A stretch of 64,000 nt of DNA from Mycoavidus sp. HKI (GCF_020023735.2 NZ_CP076444.2:759501-823500); one strand, 5' to 3'; positions 49,599 to 58,775 are shown, counted from the first letter of the stretch. Numbers and translations are program-made. Notes: a model not told the origin generated them from the sequence alone.

Positions 49599-49739
49599 AT
49601 GTTGGGTAGCATCTTATCGTCACCACGGAGTGCGCTCTCTGCGGAGCAAGCACTTGACCTCGCCAACGCCTATTTAAAAAGCGCCAGAAATACCCAGGAT
49701 ATCCATCTCGCTTCAATCTTCTGTGACGATGGAGAGTGA
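49599..49739 (+). CDS. Short ORF, probably the 5' remnant of a larger repeat-protein gene
   Basis: A 46-codon frame with a good AAGGGA ribosome site and ATG start: MLGSILSSPRSALSAEQALD, LANAYLKSARNTQDIHLASI, FCDDGE. The helical AEQALDLANAYLKSA pattern looks like the first helix pair of a TPR-type protein. It stops after 46 codons, and the following 49740-49997 stretch has no open frame, so it is probably what is left after a deletion. No family is assigned. Confidence 0.4.
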   Translation: MLGSILSSPRSALSAEQALDLANAYLKSARNTQDIHLASIFCDDGE

Positions 49740-49997
49740 TCCAAACTGGGGGCTGACGTAATCAACTGATTTTTTTTGATTGTCGAGTGTGGTCCGGCTT
49801 TTCTGACGGCTGTTCGACAATGCCAAAGCGCTCGTTTCCACGGGCTCGGCCGTTAGCCCCCAGAATGAAACGCTCTCCTAAATCAACACCACACCCAAAT
49901 AGCTTAGGTAGACGTTTTTCAGGTTGCTAGAGCGTTACTTCACTCAAGCGTTGATCCCACAGCACCCGTCATTCGGCTTTTTTCAGGCCACTTGAGG
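49740..49997. other. Non-coding stretch before IS66 copy 2
   Basis: No frame longer than about 45 codons is open, no ribosome site is seen and no hairpin with a T-run was found. It is probably decayed sequence. Confidence 0.4.
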
Positions 49998-50088
49998 GTA
50001 AGAACGCCATGAACCCCAGACTTGTGGCTTGAAGTTGGAGTCCTCATACTTTCTCACATCTAAATTCAGATGGAGCAATAGAACAAAG

Positions 50089-50412
50089 ATGAGATTGGGA
50101 GAAAAATTTTGGTCAGCCCATTTGGAGGCAGCCAAACACAAAGGTAGCTCATTGAGTAGCTATGCGAAGCGGCATGGTGTATCTGTGAAAGGCCTATATT
50201 ATTGGCAGAACAAATTAAAGGCGACAGATGAAAGTGTCGAATCGAGGCAGGCAAGCAAATTTGTAGCGCTGCGGGTGAGGGAGGCGGTTGACGAGCCACG
50301 CGCTTGCGGTTGCAGCTTAGTATTGCCCTCAGGAATGCGGCTAGAGCTATCTGACCTGCCGTCGCCAGAATGGCTGGTGGCCCTTGGTCGTGCGGCGCAA
50401 GGAGAGCACTGA
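50089..50412 (+). CDS. tnpA: IS66 family accessory protein TnpA (copy 2)
   Basis: Same 107-residue protein as at 23582 with one Val-for-Ile change in KATDESVESRQ. Start at ATG 50089; its stop overlaps the tnpB start (TGATG). Confidence 0.88.
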   Translation: MRLGEKFWSAHLEAAKHKGSSLSSYAKRHGVSVKGLYYWQNKLKATDESVESRQASKFVALRVREAVDEPRACGCSLVLPSGMRLELSDLPSPEWLVALGRAAQGEH

Positions 50413-50768
50413 TGCATCCGGGCTGTGAGATTGAGCAGGTTTACTTGTGCCAGGAGCCAGTTGATTTTAGGAAAGCGATCAACGGCTTGAGTGCGCTGGT
50501 CGAGCAAGAATTGGGACTAAACCCGTTCGGCAGTGCACTGTATGTTTTTATCAATCGCCAGCGCAATAAGCTCAAGGTATTGTACTGGCATCGCAATGGT
50601 TTTTGCCTGTGGCTCAAGCGCCTTGAATCGGAGAAATTTGCCTGGCCTAAGGGTGCCCAAGAGGCCACGCAGACGTTGAGCTTACAGGAATTTGAATGGC
50701 TTCTGGAAGGGTTTGATTTATGGAGAAACAAACCGCATAAAACACTGTATTTTAATACTGTTTCATAG
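50412..50768 (+). CDS. tnpB: IS66 family accessory protein TnpB (copy 2)
   Basis: Identical in sequence to the 118-residue TnpB at 23905, with the same AAGGAGAG ribosome site and start overlapping tnpA. Confidence 0.92.
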   Translation: MHPGCEIEQVYLCQEPVDFRKAINGLSALVEQELGLNPFGSALYVFINRQRNKLKVLYWHRNGFCLWLKRLESEKFAWPKGAQEATQTLSLQEFEWLLEGFDLWRNKPHKTLYFNTVS

Positions 50769-50774
50769 AGAGAT

Positions 50775-52481
50775 TTGATAAAATATGGCATGTTTGAAAG
50801 TGCCGAAAAAGAATTCATTTTACCCATAGACTTCGCTCTGCCAGAGGTCACGCTACCGGCCGTTTTGTCAACCGATGTGGCTGCGCTCACAGCGCTGTTG
50901 CATACGCAACAGCAAGCGTATGAGGCGTCCCAGATGGCAGCACGCAATGTGATCAGTCAGGCACGCGACGAGATCAGTCAGGCACACAACGAGATTAGCC
51001 AAGCACACAATGAGATCAGCCAAGCACGCGATGAGATTAGGCGCCTGATCGAACAAATTATACTGGCGCGGCGGCGCCAGTTTGGCCCGAGTTCAGAGCA
51101 GATGAGTGGCCAGGGCCGTTTGTTCGATGAAGCGGAAGTATTGGCCGAAGCCACAACCGAGGTAGAGGATATCGCACCACTGGCCCCCAAGTCGGAAGGC
51201 CAAGAGAAACCTGCGCGCGGCAAGCGGAGCCCATTACCAGCAGAGTTGAAACGAGTTGAGATCGTGTACGATGTTCCCGAAGCCGAACGCACCTGTGCCT
51301 GTGGGACACCGATGGTGGTCATCGGACAGGATGTGAGCGAGCAACTCGACATCGTGCCCATGCAGATACGTGTACTACGCCACATTCGTATGCGCTATGG
51401 CTGCCCCAGCAGTGTTCATGCTCCAGTCACAGCACCATTGCCGCCGCAGCCTCTGCCTAAGAGTAACGCGAGCGCCAACTTCCTGGCCATGCTGTTGACG
51501 GTTAAGTTCGTCGATGGCTTGCCTCTCACCCGTTTCGCCAAGGTACTGGATCGCCACGGCATGTCCGTGCCCACCCAGACATTGGCGCGCTGGGTAATCA
51601 GCTGTGGTTCTGTGTTGCAGCCCTTGCACAATCTGATACGCGACACCTTGCTTGAGAGCTCTGTGCTGCATATCGATGAAACGGTGGTGCAAGTGCTTAA
51701 AGAGCCGAACAAAACGCCTACCTCCAATTCGTATATGTGGGTACAAACCGGCGGACCGCCAGGCAAACCGGTTGTCATTTACGACTATGATCCTAGCCGT
51801 GGCAGGGAGGTGCCCGTGCGCTTATTGCACGACTATCGCGGTTATCTGATGACCGACGGATATGATGCATATAACAAATTAACTGAGATCGAGGGCATCG
51901 AGCATCTCATGTGCTGGGCACACGTGAGACGGCGCTACATCGAGGCGGTCAATGTTCAGCCCAAAGGCAAGAGTGGGCATGCCGACGAGGCTATCAAGAT
52001 GATAAGACAGTTATACCGCATCGAACGTGATCATAAAGACGCCGACGACGAAGCACGCCTGAAGGCGCGCAAGAAGCTGAGCATACCGATCCTGGATAAA
52101 CTGTACGCTTGGATGGAAAAGTTGCGGCCTGGCGTTACGCCGAAAAGCGCTCTTGGTGGAGCACTGAAGTATATGCACGATAACTGGAGCATGCTCAAGC
52201 GCTATACCGAGCGCGGCGATCTGCCGATCGATAACAACCGCTGTGAGAATGCGATCCGCCCGTTCGTGGTAGGTCGCAAGGCCTGGCTGTTCAGTAATAC
52301 GACAGCGGGTGCCCATGCTAGTGCCGTCATCTATTCGCTGGTCGAAACGGCCAAGGCCAATGGCCTGGAACCCTATCTCTGGCTGCGCTATGTCCTGCAT
52401 GAGTTGCCAGCAGCAAAGACTGTCGAGGATGTCGAGGCGCTGTTGCCATGGAATTTTAACCCCCTGACCAATATCAGTTAG
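50775..52481 (+). CDS. tnpC: IS66 family transposase TnpC (copy 2, hybrid C-terminus)
   Basis: 568 residues, the same as copy 1 up to CENAIRPFV, including the DDE motifs HIDETVVQV, MTDGYDAYN and IDNNRCENA. The last 70 residues carry scattered substitutions (EPYLWLRYVLHELPAAKTVE versus EPYTWLRCALRDLPAAKTVE). The switch point matches the nucleotide break at about 52260, so the gene is a hybrid but intact. All catalytic motifs lie before or at the junction, so function may be retained. Confidence 0.88.
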   Translation: MIKYGMFESAEKEFILPIDFALPEVTLPAVLSTDVAALTALLHTQQQAYEASQMAARNVISQARDEISQAHNEISQAHNEISQARDEIRRLIEQIILARRRQFGPSSEQMSGQGRLFDEAEVLAEATTEVEDIAPLAPKSEGQEKPARGKRSPLPAELKRVEIVYDVPEAERTCACGTPMVVIGQDVSEQLDIVPMQIRVLRHIRMRYGCPSSVHAPVTAPLPPQPLPKSNASANFLAMLLTVKFVDGLPLTRFAKVLDRHGMSVPTQTLARWVISCGSVLQPLHNLIRDTLLESSVLHIDETVVQVLKEPNKTPTSNSYMWVQTGGPPGKPVVIYDYDPSRGREVPVRLLHDYRGYLMTDGYDAYNKLTEIEGIEHLMCWAHVRRRYIEAVNVQPKGKSGHADEAIKMIRQLYRIERDHKDADDEARLKARKKLSIPILDKLYAWMEKLRPGVTPKSALGGALKYMHDNWSMLKRYTERGDLPIDNNRCENAIRPFVVGRKAWLFSNTTAGAHASAVIYSLVETAKANGLEPYLWLRYVLHELPAAKTVEDVEALLPWNFNPLTNIS

Positions 52482-52700
52482 CGGTCCCTTATCCCTATCT
52501 AATTTGGCTACTCCCACATGCTGCTCTGGACAAAATTCCGCTCCCATCCTTAACTCTGCTCCATCGCTTCTGTTTTATCTAGAGGAATTCAGTATGCCTT
52601 CTTCTCTCCCAAGCGCCAAGTCTGGGGATCGTGGAGTGCTTACTTAACAAGAATCCAGTTCTGTTAACGTCGCTGCTCGAACAGAAGATGAGGCATAGCG

Positions 52701-53316
52701 ATGTTAAAGAAAGAGCGAGCTGAAGATAGATCGGGAGTAACGTGTCAAGCGCATGCATGGCCTGAAGAAGAAATTTGCCAGAGCAGGTTCCGTGATGAAC
52801 GCCTTGGCAAGAGATTTAAGCTTGTGCTGGAACGCTTATGGTCCTCCATGGGGCAGAGTATACCCACGGCCGTTCAGGACTGGTGCAGCACAAAAGCAGC
52901 CTATCGATTTTTTAGCAATCCCAAGGTGAGCGAGCAAGAAATCCTGAGCGGACATTTTGAAGCGACCCGAAAGCGGTTTGGTGTATCGAAAGGTCCCATG
53001 TTGATATTGCAAGATACAACGGAATTTTCATACAAACGTGAGCGGCCTGAGTCGATTGGCTTAACGCACAAGATTGCTGGGCGCAAGGACAAAACAGGAC
53101 GATGCCTAATGCACACGGCTTGTGGAATTTTGATGCATTCAAGTCTGGTCGTGACCACGCAAGGCGTCCCACTGGGGCTGGCGGCAATCAAATTTTGGAC
53201 GCGCAAGAAATTTAAAGGAGGCTGAGCACTTAAGCGCAAAATTAATCCAACGCGCGTTCCGATCGAAGAGAAATAAAGTTATCGGTGGCTCGAGAACTTG
53301 CATCCTCCGCCTTTCT
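52701..53316 (+). pseudogene. IS4/Tn5-type transposase, N-terminal remnant with in-frame stops
   Basis: The frame from ATG 52701 begins in the Tn5-like way (WPEEEICQSRFRDERLGKRF, SIPTAVQDWCSTKAAYRFFS, ILQDTTEFSYKRE with the first catalytic Asp). A TGA follows KKFKGG at 53223. Beyond it the same frame continues as a recognisable relative (ALKRKINPTRVPIEEK, a TAA, then RWLENLHPPPF) until the IS982 insertion at 53322. The remaining catalytic residues are absent. The upstream 52644-52700 holds only junction sequence. Confidence 0.8.
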
Positions 53317-53335
53317 ATTTTAACCTCAATTCGGG

Positions 53336-53926
53336 TTAAGCCAACGCATTCTGGCAAGGTCCCAAAGGGAGTTTAGGCTTATTTGGCATAAGGCAGTAAG
53401 CGATGATGCCGCTGAGTAAGTTGACGGCAAAATTAATAGGAGAGCGATGTCGAGTATGCTCAATCTGGCAAAGATTTTTCAGTTCATCAAAGACGGTTTC
53501 GATAATTGAACGGCGGCACAATAAAGCTTGATCGAAAGCAGACAAGGTAACGCGCTTCATATTGCGTCGAACCTTGGTAATCAGATCAATGCCGAATTCT
53601 TTTAAGGTCTGCGAGAGTTTTTTTGAAAGATATCCTTTATCCGCATAAAGTGTGCCGAACAGTGAGTGCGCTAGTTCAGGCAAAGGCTTACGATCATCGA
53701 CATTACCCGGCGTGAGTCGAATACTCAGCAGTTCACCCTGGTGATTAATGATTGCATGCAGCTTGAAGCCAAAGAACCATCCTGTGGAACTCTTACCACG
53801 CGCTGCCATGCCGTCAAATACACGGTGGCGACTAATACGCAGATTGTCGCACACTGCAATAGGCGTAGAGTCTGCAATAGAAATCCCTGAACATTGCCCT
53901 TTGAGGGTTTCAAACAGAGCGGCCAA
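53336..53926 (-). pseudogene. IS982 transposase, C-terminal part
   Basis: The C-terminal two thirds of the transposase is here, from ALFETLKGQCSGISIADSTP (first Asp of the DDE triad) through GFKLHAIINHQGELLSIRLT, YADKGYLSKKL (second Asp) and RSIIETVFDELKNLCQIEHT (Glu). It joins exactly to the N-terminal part at 57094-57435: removing the IS21 and one CCAAA restores RCNLALAALFETLKG. The apparent start methionine at 53926 belongs to the IS21 junction. Confidence 0.9.
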
Positions 53927-54140
53927 AGTGCGTATTTCAGACCATCGTGACCGCCTATTTCAGCACCGTGACCGGTCATTATAGATTTATCGTGACCGCT
54001 GATTACAGAATTGTCGTGACCGATTTTGGGTAAAATTTTTGAAATCGGAAAGCTAGAAATGATCGGCGATTTGATAAGTCTGTAGGCAAGTGAAGGTAAT
54101 TTGAACAACCCGGTATCGTGATGCGCTTTTTAGGTATGCG

Positions 54141-55724
54141 ATGCCAAGTCGACGAATTACCATGCGCAAAATCAAAGAAATATTACGATTGCGGTCTGAG
54201 TGCTGCTTATCGCTTGAAGCCATTTCCAGGGCCCTGTCGCTCTCTAAAGGCGTTGTCGCCAAGTACATTAAGCTTGCTAGCCAAGCGGGTTTAGCCTGGG
54301 AAGAGGCGCAAACGCTAGACGAAACGGCACTGTCATCCAGACTGAAGCCCAAATCTGAGACACCTGTGGTGCGCGCGTCTCAGTTCATGCCACCGGATTA
54401 TGCCTGGCTCCATCAAGAACTCAAACGCAAAGGCGTCACGCTGCAGTTGCTGTGGGAGGAGTATTGCGCGCAATGTCCTGGTCGGCCCTATAGCTACACA
54501 AGCGTGTGCGTACATTACCGCGCCTGGGCCAAGACACTCAAGCGCTCGATGCGCCAGATTCATCGAGCGGGCGAGAAGTTGTTTGTCGACTATGCTGGCC
54601 AGACCATTGCCGTGGCCAACCCGCATACCGGTGAAACCCGTCAAGCCCAACTGTTTGTAGCGGTACTAGGCGCTTCTAACTATACATTTGCGATAGCGAC
54701 TGCTGGCCAGACCTCGGCAGACTGGATCGAGGCGCACACCCAGGCGCTCGCCTATATCGGGGGCAGCCCCGAAGTCATCGTTTGTGACAATGCTCGCGCC
54801 TTAATTGCTAACCCTGATCGGTATGAACCTCAGGTGGGGCGTCTGTATGCTGAGTTCGCTGCCCATTACAGCTGCGCAGTACTGCCTGCACGGCCTTATA
54901 AGCCGCAGGACAAAGGCAAAGTGGAAGTCGGTGTGCAAATCGCTGAACGCTGGATTCTCGCACGCTTGCGTAACCTGCGTTTCTTCAGCTTGTCTGAATT
55001 GAACCGCGCTATCGCGACTCTGCTGATCGACCTCAACGCCCGGCCATTCAAGAAATTGCCTGGCAATCGCATCCAAGCGTTCGAGACCATTGACCGTCCA
55101 GCGCTGCGGCCACTGCCAGCACAACCGTTTGAACTGGCGCGTTGGAAGAAGGCGCGGGTGTCAATTGATTACCACATCGACGTCGATCGTCATTATTACA
55201 GCGTGCCTCACCAATGGGTGGGGCGTGAGGTTGAGGTGCGCATCACGGTTGGCACCATTGAATGCTTCCATCAAGGCAAGAGGGCGGCCTCCCACCCCAA
55301 CGTAGCAAGTCACCTAATACCCTGCGTGAACGGCCATCACACGACCTTGGTCGAGCACATGCCCAAATCACACCAAGCTCACCGGCAATGGTCACCCGGA
55401 CGATTATTAAATTGGGGCGAATCGATCGGAGAGGCCACACACCAAATCGTGCAACATCTGCTGGAATCTAAGCCTCATCCTGAAATGGGCTATCGCTCCT
55501 GTTTAGGCTTGATGCATTTGTTGCGCACCTTCGGCAAAGAGCGCTTGGAAGCGGCGTGTACACGCGCCGCCGCCTTAGATGCAATGACCTATAAAAGCGT
55601 CTCCAATATCCTGAAATCAGGCCTGGACCGTATCGAGCCATCCCCACCGGCGACACCCGCCGCCCAAACCGAACTTCGCTTCACCACGCATGACAACGTG
55701 CGTGGACCGGGGTACTACCACTAA
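54141..55724 (+). CDS. istA: IS21 transposase IstA
   Basis: A 527-residue transposase with an N-terminal helix-turn-helix (LSLEAISRALSLSKGVVAKY) and the integrase core: D in KLFVDYAGQTIAV, D in EVIVCDNARALI and E in DKGKVEVGVQIAE. A C-terminal beta domain follows (VDRHYYSVPHQWVGREVEV). The ATG at 54141 is used; ATG 54162 (MRKIKEIL) is possible. It is full length and uninterrupted. istB starts 27 bp downstream behind an AAAGGAAA ribosome site. Confidence 0.95.
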   Translation: MPSRRITMRKIKEILRLRSECCLSLEAISRALSLSKGVVAKYIKLASQAGLAWEEAQTLDETALSSRLKPKSETPVVRASQFMPPDYAWLHQELKRKGVTLQLLWEEYCAQCPGRPYSYTSVCVHYRAWAKTLKRSMRQIHRAGEKLFVDYAGQTIAVANPHTGETRQAQLFVAVLGASNYTFAIATAGQTSADWIEAHTQALAYIGGSPEVIVCDNARALIANPDRYEPQVGRLYAEFAAHYSCAVLPARPYKPQDKGKVEVGVQIAERWILARLRNLRFFSLSELNRAIATLLIDLNARPFKKLPGNRIQAFETIDRPALRPLPAQPFELARWKKARVSIDYHIDVDRHYYSVPHQWVGREVEVRITVGTIECFHQGKRAASHPNVASHLIPCVNGHHTTLVEHMPKSHQAHRQWSPGRLLNWGESIGEATHQIVQHLLESKPHPEMGYRSCLGLMHLLRTFGKERLEAACTRAAALDAMTYKSVSNILKSGLDRIEPSPPATPAAQTELRFTTHDNVRGPGYYH

Positions 55725-55751
55725 TCTCATCACTCACCTAAAAGGAAATCT

Positions 55752-56534
55752 ATGTTGAATCAGTACACCCTCAACCAACTTAAGACTCTCAAGCTCGATG
55801 GCATGGCCATCGCATTGAGCGAGCAGTTTGATCAACGCGCTACCGATGATCTATCGTTTGAAGAACGTTTCGGCATGTTGGTTGACCGCGAATGCTCGCA
55901 CCGTGACAACCGTCGCATCGCACGCTTACTAAAGCAAGCACGCCTGAAAGTGTCCTCAGCTTGCTTGGAGGATATCGACTACCGTACTGGGCGAGGCTTG
56001 GACAAGCGGCAAATCGCCAGCTTCGCATCCTGTGATTGGATCCGGCGCGCACAAAGCATCCTACTCACCGGTCCCACTGGCGTCGGCAAGACCTGGCTGG
56101 CTTGTGCATTGGGGCAGCAGGCTTGTCGCTGTGGCTTCTCGGTGCTGTATGTGCGCATACCCCGGTTATTTGAAGAGCTGCGTATTGCTCATGGCGACGG
56201 TAGTTTCACTCGCAAACTGCAAGCTATCGCTAAAACCGATTTGCTCATATTGGACGATTGGGGCTTACATCAACTCACTCAAGACCAACGCGCCGATCTG
56301 TTAGAAATTATTGATGACCGGGTCGCCTCGCGCTCAACCCTGATTACCAGTCAGCTACCGATAGAGCATTGGCATGAATATTTGAACGATCCGACTCTCG
56401 CCGATGCCATCCTCGATCGCATTGTGCATCAAAGCCATAAGCTTAAACTCAAAGGTGAATCGTTGCGCAAACAGGAAGTTCGTACCGAGTACGCGGCACA
56501 GTCACAACGATCTGACCTACAGCCTTCACCTTAG
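55752..56534 (+). CDS. istB: IS21 helper ATPase IstB
   Basis: A 260-residue AAA+ ATPase that assists IstA in target selection. It starts [20 protein letters not shown] and has Walker A ([17 protein letters not shown]), Walker B ([12 protein letters not shown]) and the sensor region [18 protein letters not shown]. Intact. It belongs to a different subgroup from the IstB at 27842, with only motif-level similarity. Confidence 0.95.
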   Translation: MLNQYTLNQLKTLKLDGMAIALSEQFDQRATDDLSFEERFGMLVDRECSHRDNRRIARLLKQARLKVSSACLEDIDYRTGRGLDKRQIASFASCDWIRRAQSILLTGPTGVGKTWLACALGQQACRCGFSVLYVRIPRLFEELRIAHGDGSFTRKLQAIAKTDLLILDDWGLHQLTQDQRADLLEIIDDRVASRSTLITSQLPIEHWHEYLNDPTLADAILDRIVHQSHKLKLKGESLRKQEVRTEYAAQSQRSDLQPSP

Positions 56535-56626
56535 CCATGGCGCTAATCGCATCCTCTTTAGGGCGACCGTTTCTGTGCGCCTAAATTTATTCTTATTACT
56601 ACTGCGTAACATACTAGGGTCAAAAA

Positions 56627-56965
56627 ATGACAGTCAATAACAATGCTCAACGTCAACGAACATATCGAGATCGCCACCTCCGTGAGGGCCTAGCCAAGCG
56701 GCTAAACATCATTATCGAGCCTGATTCTAAATGGACGCTCGAGCTATTGGCTAAATGTTACGGCGTAACGCAACGAATGATCATTGAGAAGCTGCTGCTT
56801 CAGGCTGAGATAGATATAACCGCCAGAATCATCCGAGAGGAGGCAGACTACGATATCGCAAAAAGTCGTGTGCGTGACTATTACGGCGGACGACTGCGCC
56901 TCAAATCAGAGCTTTTTACACCCTCACTCAATTCTGACTCTCAACCTATCTCCGTTACTGCGTAA
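56627..56965 (+). CDS. Small accessory protein carried inside the IS21 element
   Basis: A 112-residue protein read in the same direction as istAB and inside the right IS21 end. It starts MTVNNNAQRQRTYRDRHLRE, is basic at the N-terminus and has a helical WTLELLAKCYGVTQRMIIEK segment that looks like a helix-turn-helix or ribbon-helix-helix core. It ends in a low-complexity tail. It resembles small plasmid or IS-linked DNA-binding proteins, but I cannot name a family. Being inside the element, it should travel with it; a role in regulating istAB or in target choice is a guess. Confidence 0.65.
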   Translation: MTVNNNAQRQRTYRDRHLREGLAKRLNIIIEPDSKWTLELLAKCYGVTQRMIIEKLLLQAEIDITARIIREEADYDIAKSRVRDYYGGRLRLKSELFTPSLNSDSQPISVTA

Positions 56966-57093
56966 CGCATTCTTGATGTTAAAAAGCAAACTATGAGGTC
57001 TGTGATTGAGCACAAAAGTAGATTTTTTAATTCGAATTTGACACTCATCGTGACCGATTTATGTACAATCTCAACACCTTCACTTGCCTCAAT

Positions 57094-57435
57094 TTATCGG
57101 TCACGATAAATCTGAAACAGGCGGTCACGATCGCTGAAATACGCACCCAAAGCAAGGTTACAGCGTGGTAGCAGTTCAATACAGCGATTATACGAAGGCA
57201 GATTCGGAAAGGCTTCACGCAGATGCTGGCAAACATGATTGCTGTAGAATGACTTGAATTGCCGATAGCAAATTTGATGAAAAAGCACGACTAGCGTCAT
57301 CAGTTCTGCTAAAGATAGGCTTGTAGCACGCAAGCGTTTGCGTTTTCCGCTAGATAACAACTTTTTGTTGAGCTCCGGCTCAAATTCTTTGCAAAAATCA
57401 TCCATCAAGCAATAAAGTTCTGTAAGATTATCCAC
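57094..57435 (-). pseudogene. IS982 transposase, N-terminal part
   Basis: From the GTG start at 57435 the frame encodes the IS982 N-terminus (MDNLTELYCLMDDFCKEFEP, RKRLRATSLSLAELMTLVVL, FHQICYRQFKSFY) and reaches ELLPRCNLAL at about 57151, where the IS21 insertion begins. The last 19 codons to 57094 are IS21 terminal sequence. It matches the C-terminal part at 53336-53926 without loss. Confidence 0.9.
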
Positions 57436-57564
57436 GGGCGCTCCGTTTTTTCTTAGAGGTTTCTGTTCGCAAAACTTATATTCTCTTCGAAATACTCAGT
57501 GCCCGCTTCATTTTCTAGAAAAATTTCTTCCCTTACCTCTGCATTTCCTTATCCCGAATTCAGG

Positions 57565-58473
57565 TTATTTTAGCTCGCATATTTCCTTCCTGAGCACGGG
57601 CAGTTCCTCCTTTTTCCCCTGGAGGTAGCAGTGCGAGCTTTTCCAATTACCCTCTACGATAACTTGAGTACGGCGCTCCTCTAGCTCGAGTGCAGGATTA
57701 GCAGCATATTTAGCAGAATATAGTGAGTTGTCGTGGGCAATCGCTGATCCCTCTTCCTCAGTACGTATACAACCGTGTGATGCTGGATAATCTGGTAGGG
57801 GACCAGAATGTATAGCAATGTTTCTGCCGCCGAAATAGATCGGATTCTTAGCCCAGCTATAATCATTTAGCACAGCAGCCTTACCGTGCACAATGAATTT
57901 ACCCCTGGGAGTGCATAATGTATCTACGGTATTATTGACAGTCTCGTCATCGCAGTCATTGCAACAGCGACCAGCTCCCGCAGAAATTTTGTAGGTGCGG
58001 GTAGGTAAAAGCAAGTTGCGCGGGTTATTCCATGTCAGCGACATTTTCGCCGTGCTGAGATTTATCGTGATACGGCTGACATGCGTATTGGGGAAGTCAA
58101 TATTTTCTCGATTAGGGCGCTTGCAGCCTTCTCCACAGTCTCGCTTTCCGCTTTTCCATGGGCCTTTCTTTTCATCTTCTTCTGATTGGACATCCATATC
58201 TTCCGCCCCTGGCCGCTGCACTCTGGTAATTGGCGGAGTAACTGCATGGATAGAGCTCAAACGGAATGCTCCATCAATCGCATCTGAGCGCATAATTTCG
58301 TCGGTGATACGATCCGCTTCCTGGGCATAGTGATAATAGGGTTCGTTCGCCTTGAGTTTAGGGTGTACACCGATCGCATTGCCGCGCTTGCACTCCTCAC
58401 TCTCGTTAGGACGAGTTGACATTGCACATAGGCAACCATAAGAAAGCGCAAGCCATAGCAACCAAACTCTCAT
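57565..58473 (-). CDS. L,D-transpeptidase (YkuD domain), cysteine-rich
   Basis: A 302-residue exported protein. The signal peptide is MRVWLLWLALSYGCLCA. Residues 20-130 are polar and not assigned. The YkuD domain spans about residues 130-275, with H222 in NIAIHSG and the catalytic C235 in ASHGCIRTEEEG, the family motif. L,D-transpeptidases make 3-3 crosslinks or attach proteins to murein. Unusual are the many cysteines outside the active site (113, 117, 170, 171, 174, 187), including RCCNDCDD, suggesting disulfides or metal binding. Its stop codon lies at the IS982 boundary; the pre-insertion sequence also gives a stop, so the protein is full length. It is island cargo. Confidence 0.85.
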   Translation of the reverse strand: MRVWLLWLALSYGCLCAMSTRPNESEECKRGNAIGVHPKLKANEPYYHYAQEADRITDEIMRSDAIDGAFRLSSIHAVTPPITRVQRPGAEDMDVQSEEDEKKGPWKSGKRDCGEGCKRPNRENIDFPNTHVSRITINLSTAKMSLTWNNPRNLLLPTRTYKISAGAGRCCNDCDDETVNNTVDTLCTPRGKFIVHGKAAVLNDYSWAKNPIYFGGRNIAIHSGPLPDYPASHGCIRTEEEGSAIAHDNSLYSAKYAANPALELEERRTQVIVEGNWKSSHCYLQGKKEELPVLRKEICELK

Positions 58474-58640
58474 TTCGGTAACGTGCCGATCAGATCAGGT
58501 GCCGCCGTGCAGTCATTAATCTGGCCACCTGTAATACTAAATTCAATTGGTTTTCCAATAGAATAGACTGCCAAATGGATTTTGGTGGTGCGGCCCGCAT
58601 AATTCTTCCCGATGGCTTCATCTTGTTCTACTTTGTTCAT
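58470..58640 (-). pseudogene. IS5-family transposase fragment
   Basis: The minus strand from ATG 58640 reads MNKVEQDEAIGKNYAGRTTK, IHLAVYSIGKPIEFSITGGQ, INDCTAAPDLIGTLPK and a stop. This matches the middle of IS5/IS427 group transposases (GRTTKIHL...ITGGxxND). Both sides of the transposase are missing. Its TGA overlaps the ATG of the L,D-transpeptidase gene. Confidence 0.8.
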
Positions 58641-58775
58641 ACTCTTCCCTTTAAATAAGAGATAGGCAAGGGAGCCTCATCTGTGAGTCGCTCTCCCAAC
58701 TTCAGACAACTGGTTCAACGCTTCACGTCACGATAGAAATTCTTGTATCATTTTGGAAGGAAATTTTAGTATGAA

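Larger units (their letters stand above)
49998..52643 (+). mobile_element. IS66-family insertion sequence, copy 2 (mosaic right end)
   Basis: Identical to copy 1 from the left terminus (GTAAGAACGCCATGAACCCC) to about 52259 with a single base change noticed, then abruptly divergent through the right end. Its right inverted repeat (GTAAGCACTCCACGATCCCC on the minus strand) matches the left one less well than in copy 1. No 8-bp target duplication is present (left flank ACTTGAGG, right flank TTAACAAG). This indicates recombination between two related IS66 elements. Confidence 0.85.
53928..57145 (+). mobile_element. IS21-family element nested in IS982, 5-bp target duplication
   Basis: Ends are GTGCGTATTTCAG and its complement, with extended similarity (ATCGTGACCGCCTATTTCAG). 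CCAAA is duplicated (53923-53927 and 57146-57150). Both ends carry repeated CGTGACCG boxes, about four at the left (53946-54024) and three at the right (57049-57131), as expected for IstA binding sites of IS21 elements. It carries istA, istB and a third small gene. All parts look intact, so it is probably the youngest insertion here. Confidence 0.9.
53322..57566 (-). mobile_element. IS982-family element interrupted by an IS21 element
   Basis: Terminal inverted repeats AACCTCAATTCGGGTTAAG (53322-53340) and the complement of AACCTGAATTCGGGATAAG (57548-57566) enclose it; flanks share ATTTT (53317-53321 and 57567-57571). After removing the nested IS21 and one CCAAA, about 1.02 kb remains, the normal IS982 length. 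The element sits between IS4 debris and the end of the L,D-transpeptidase gene. Confidence 0.85.

Noticed and set aside
49741..49997. Minus-strand coding remnant before IS66 copy 2
   Set aside because: Fragments of open frame exist but are broken by several stops and match nothing I recognise.
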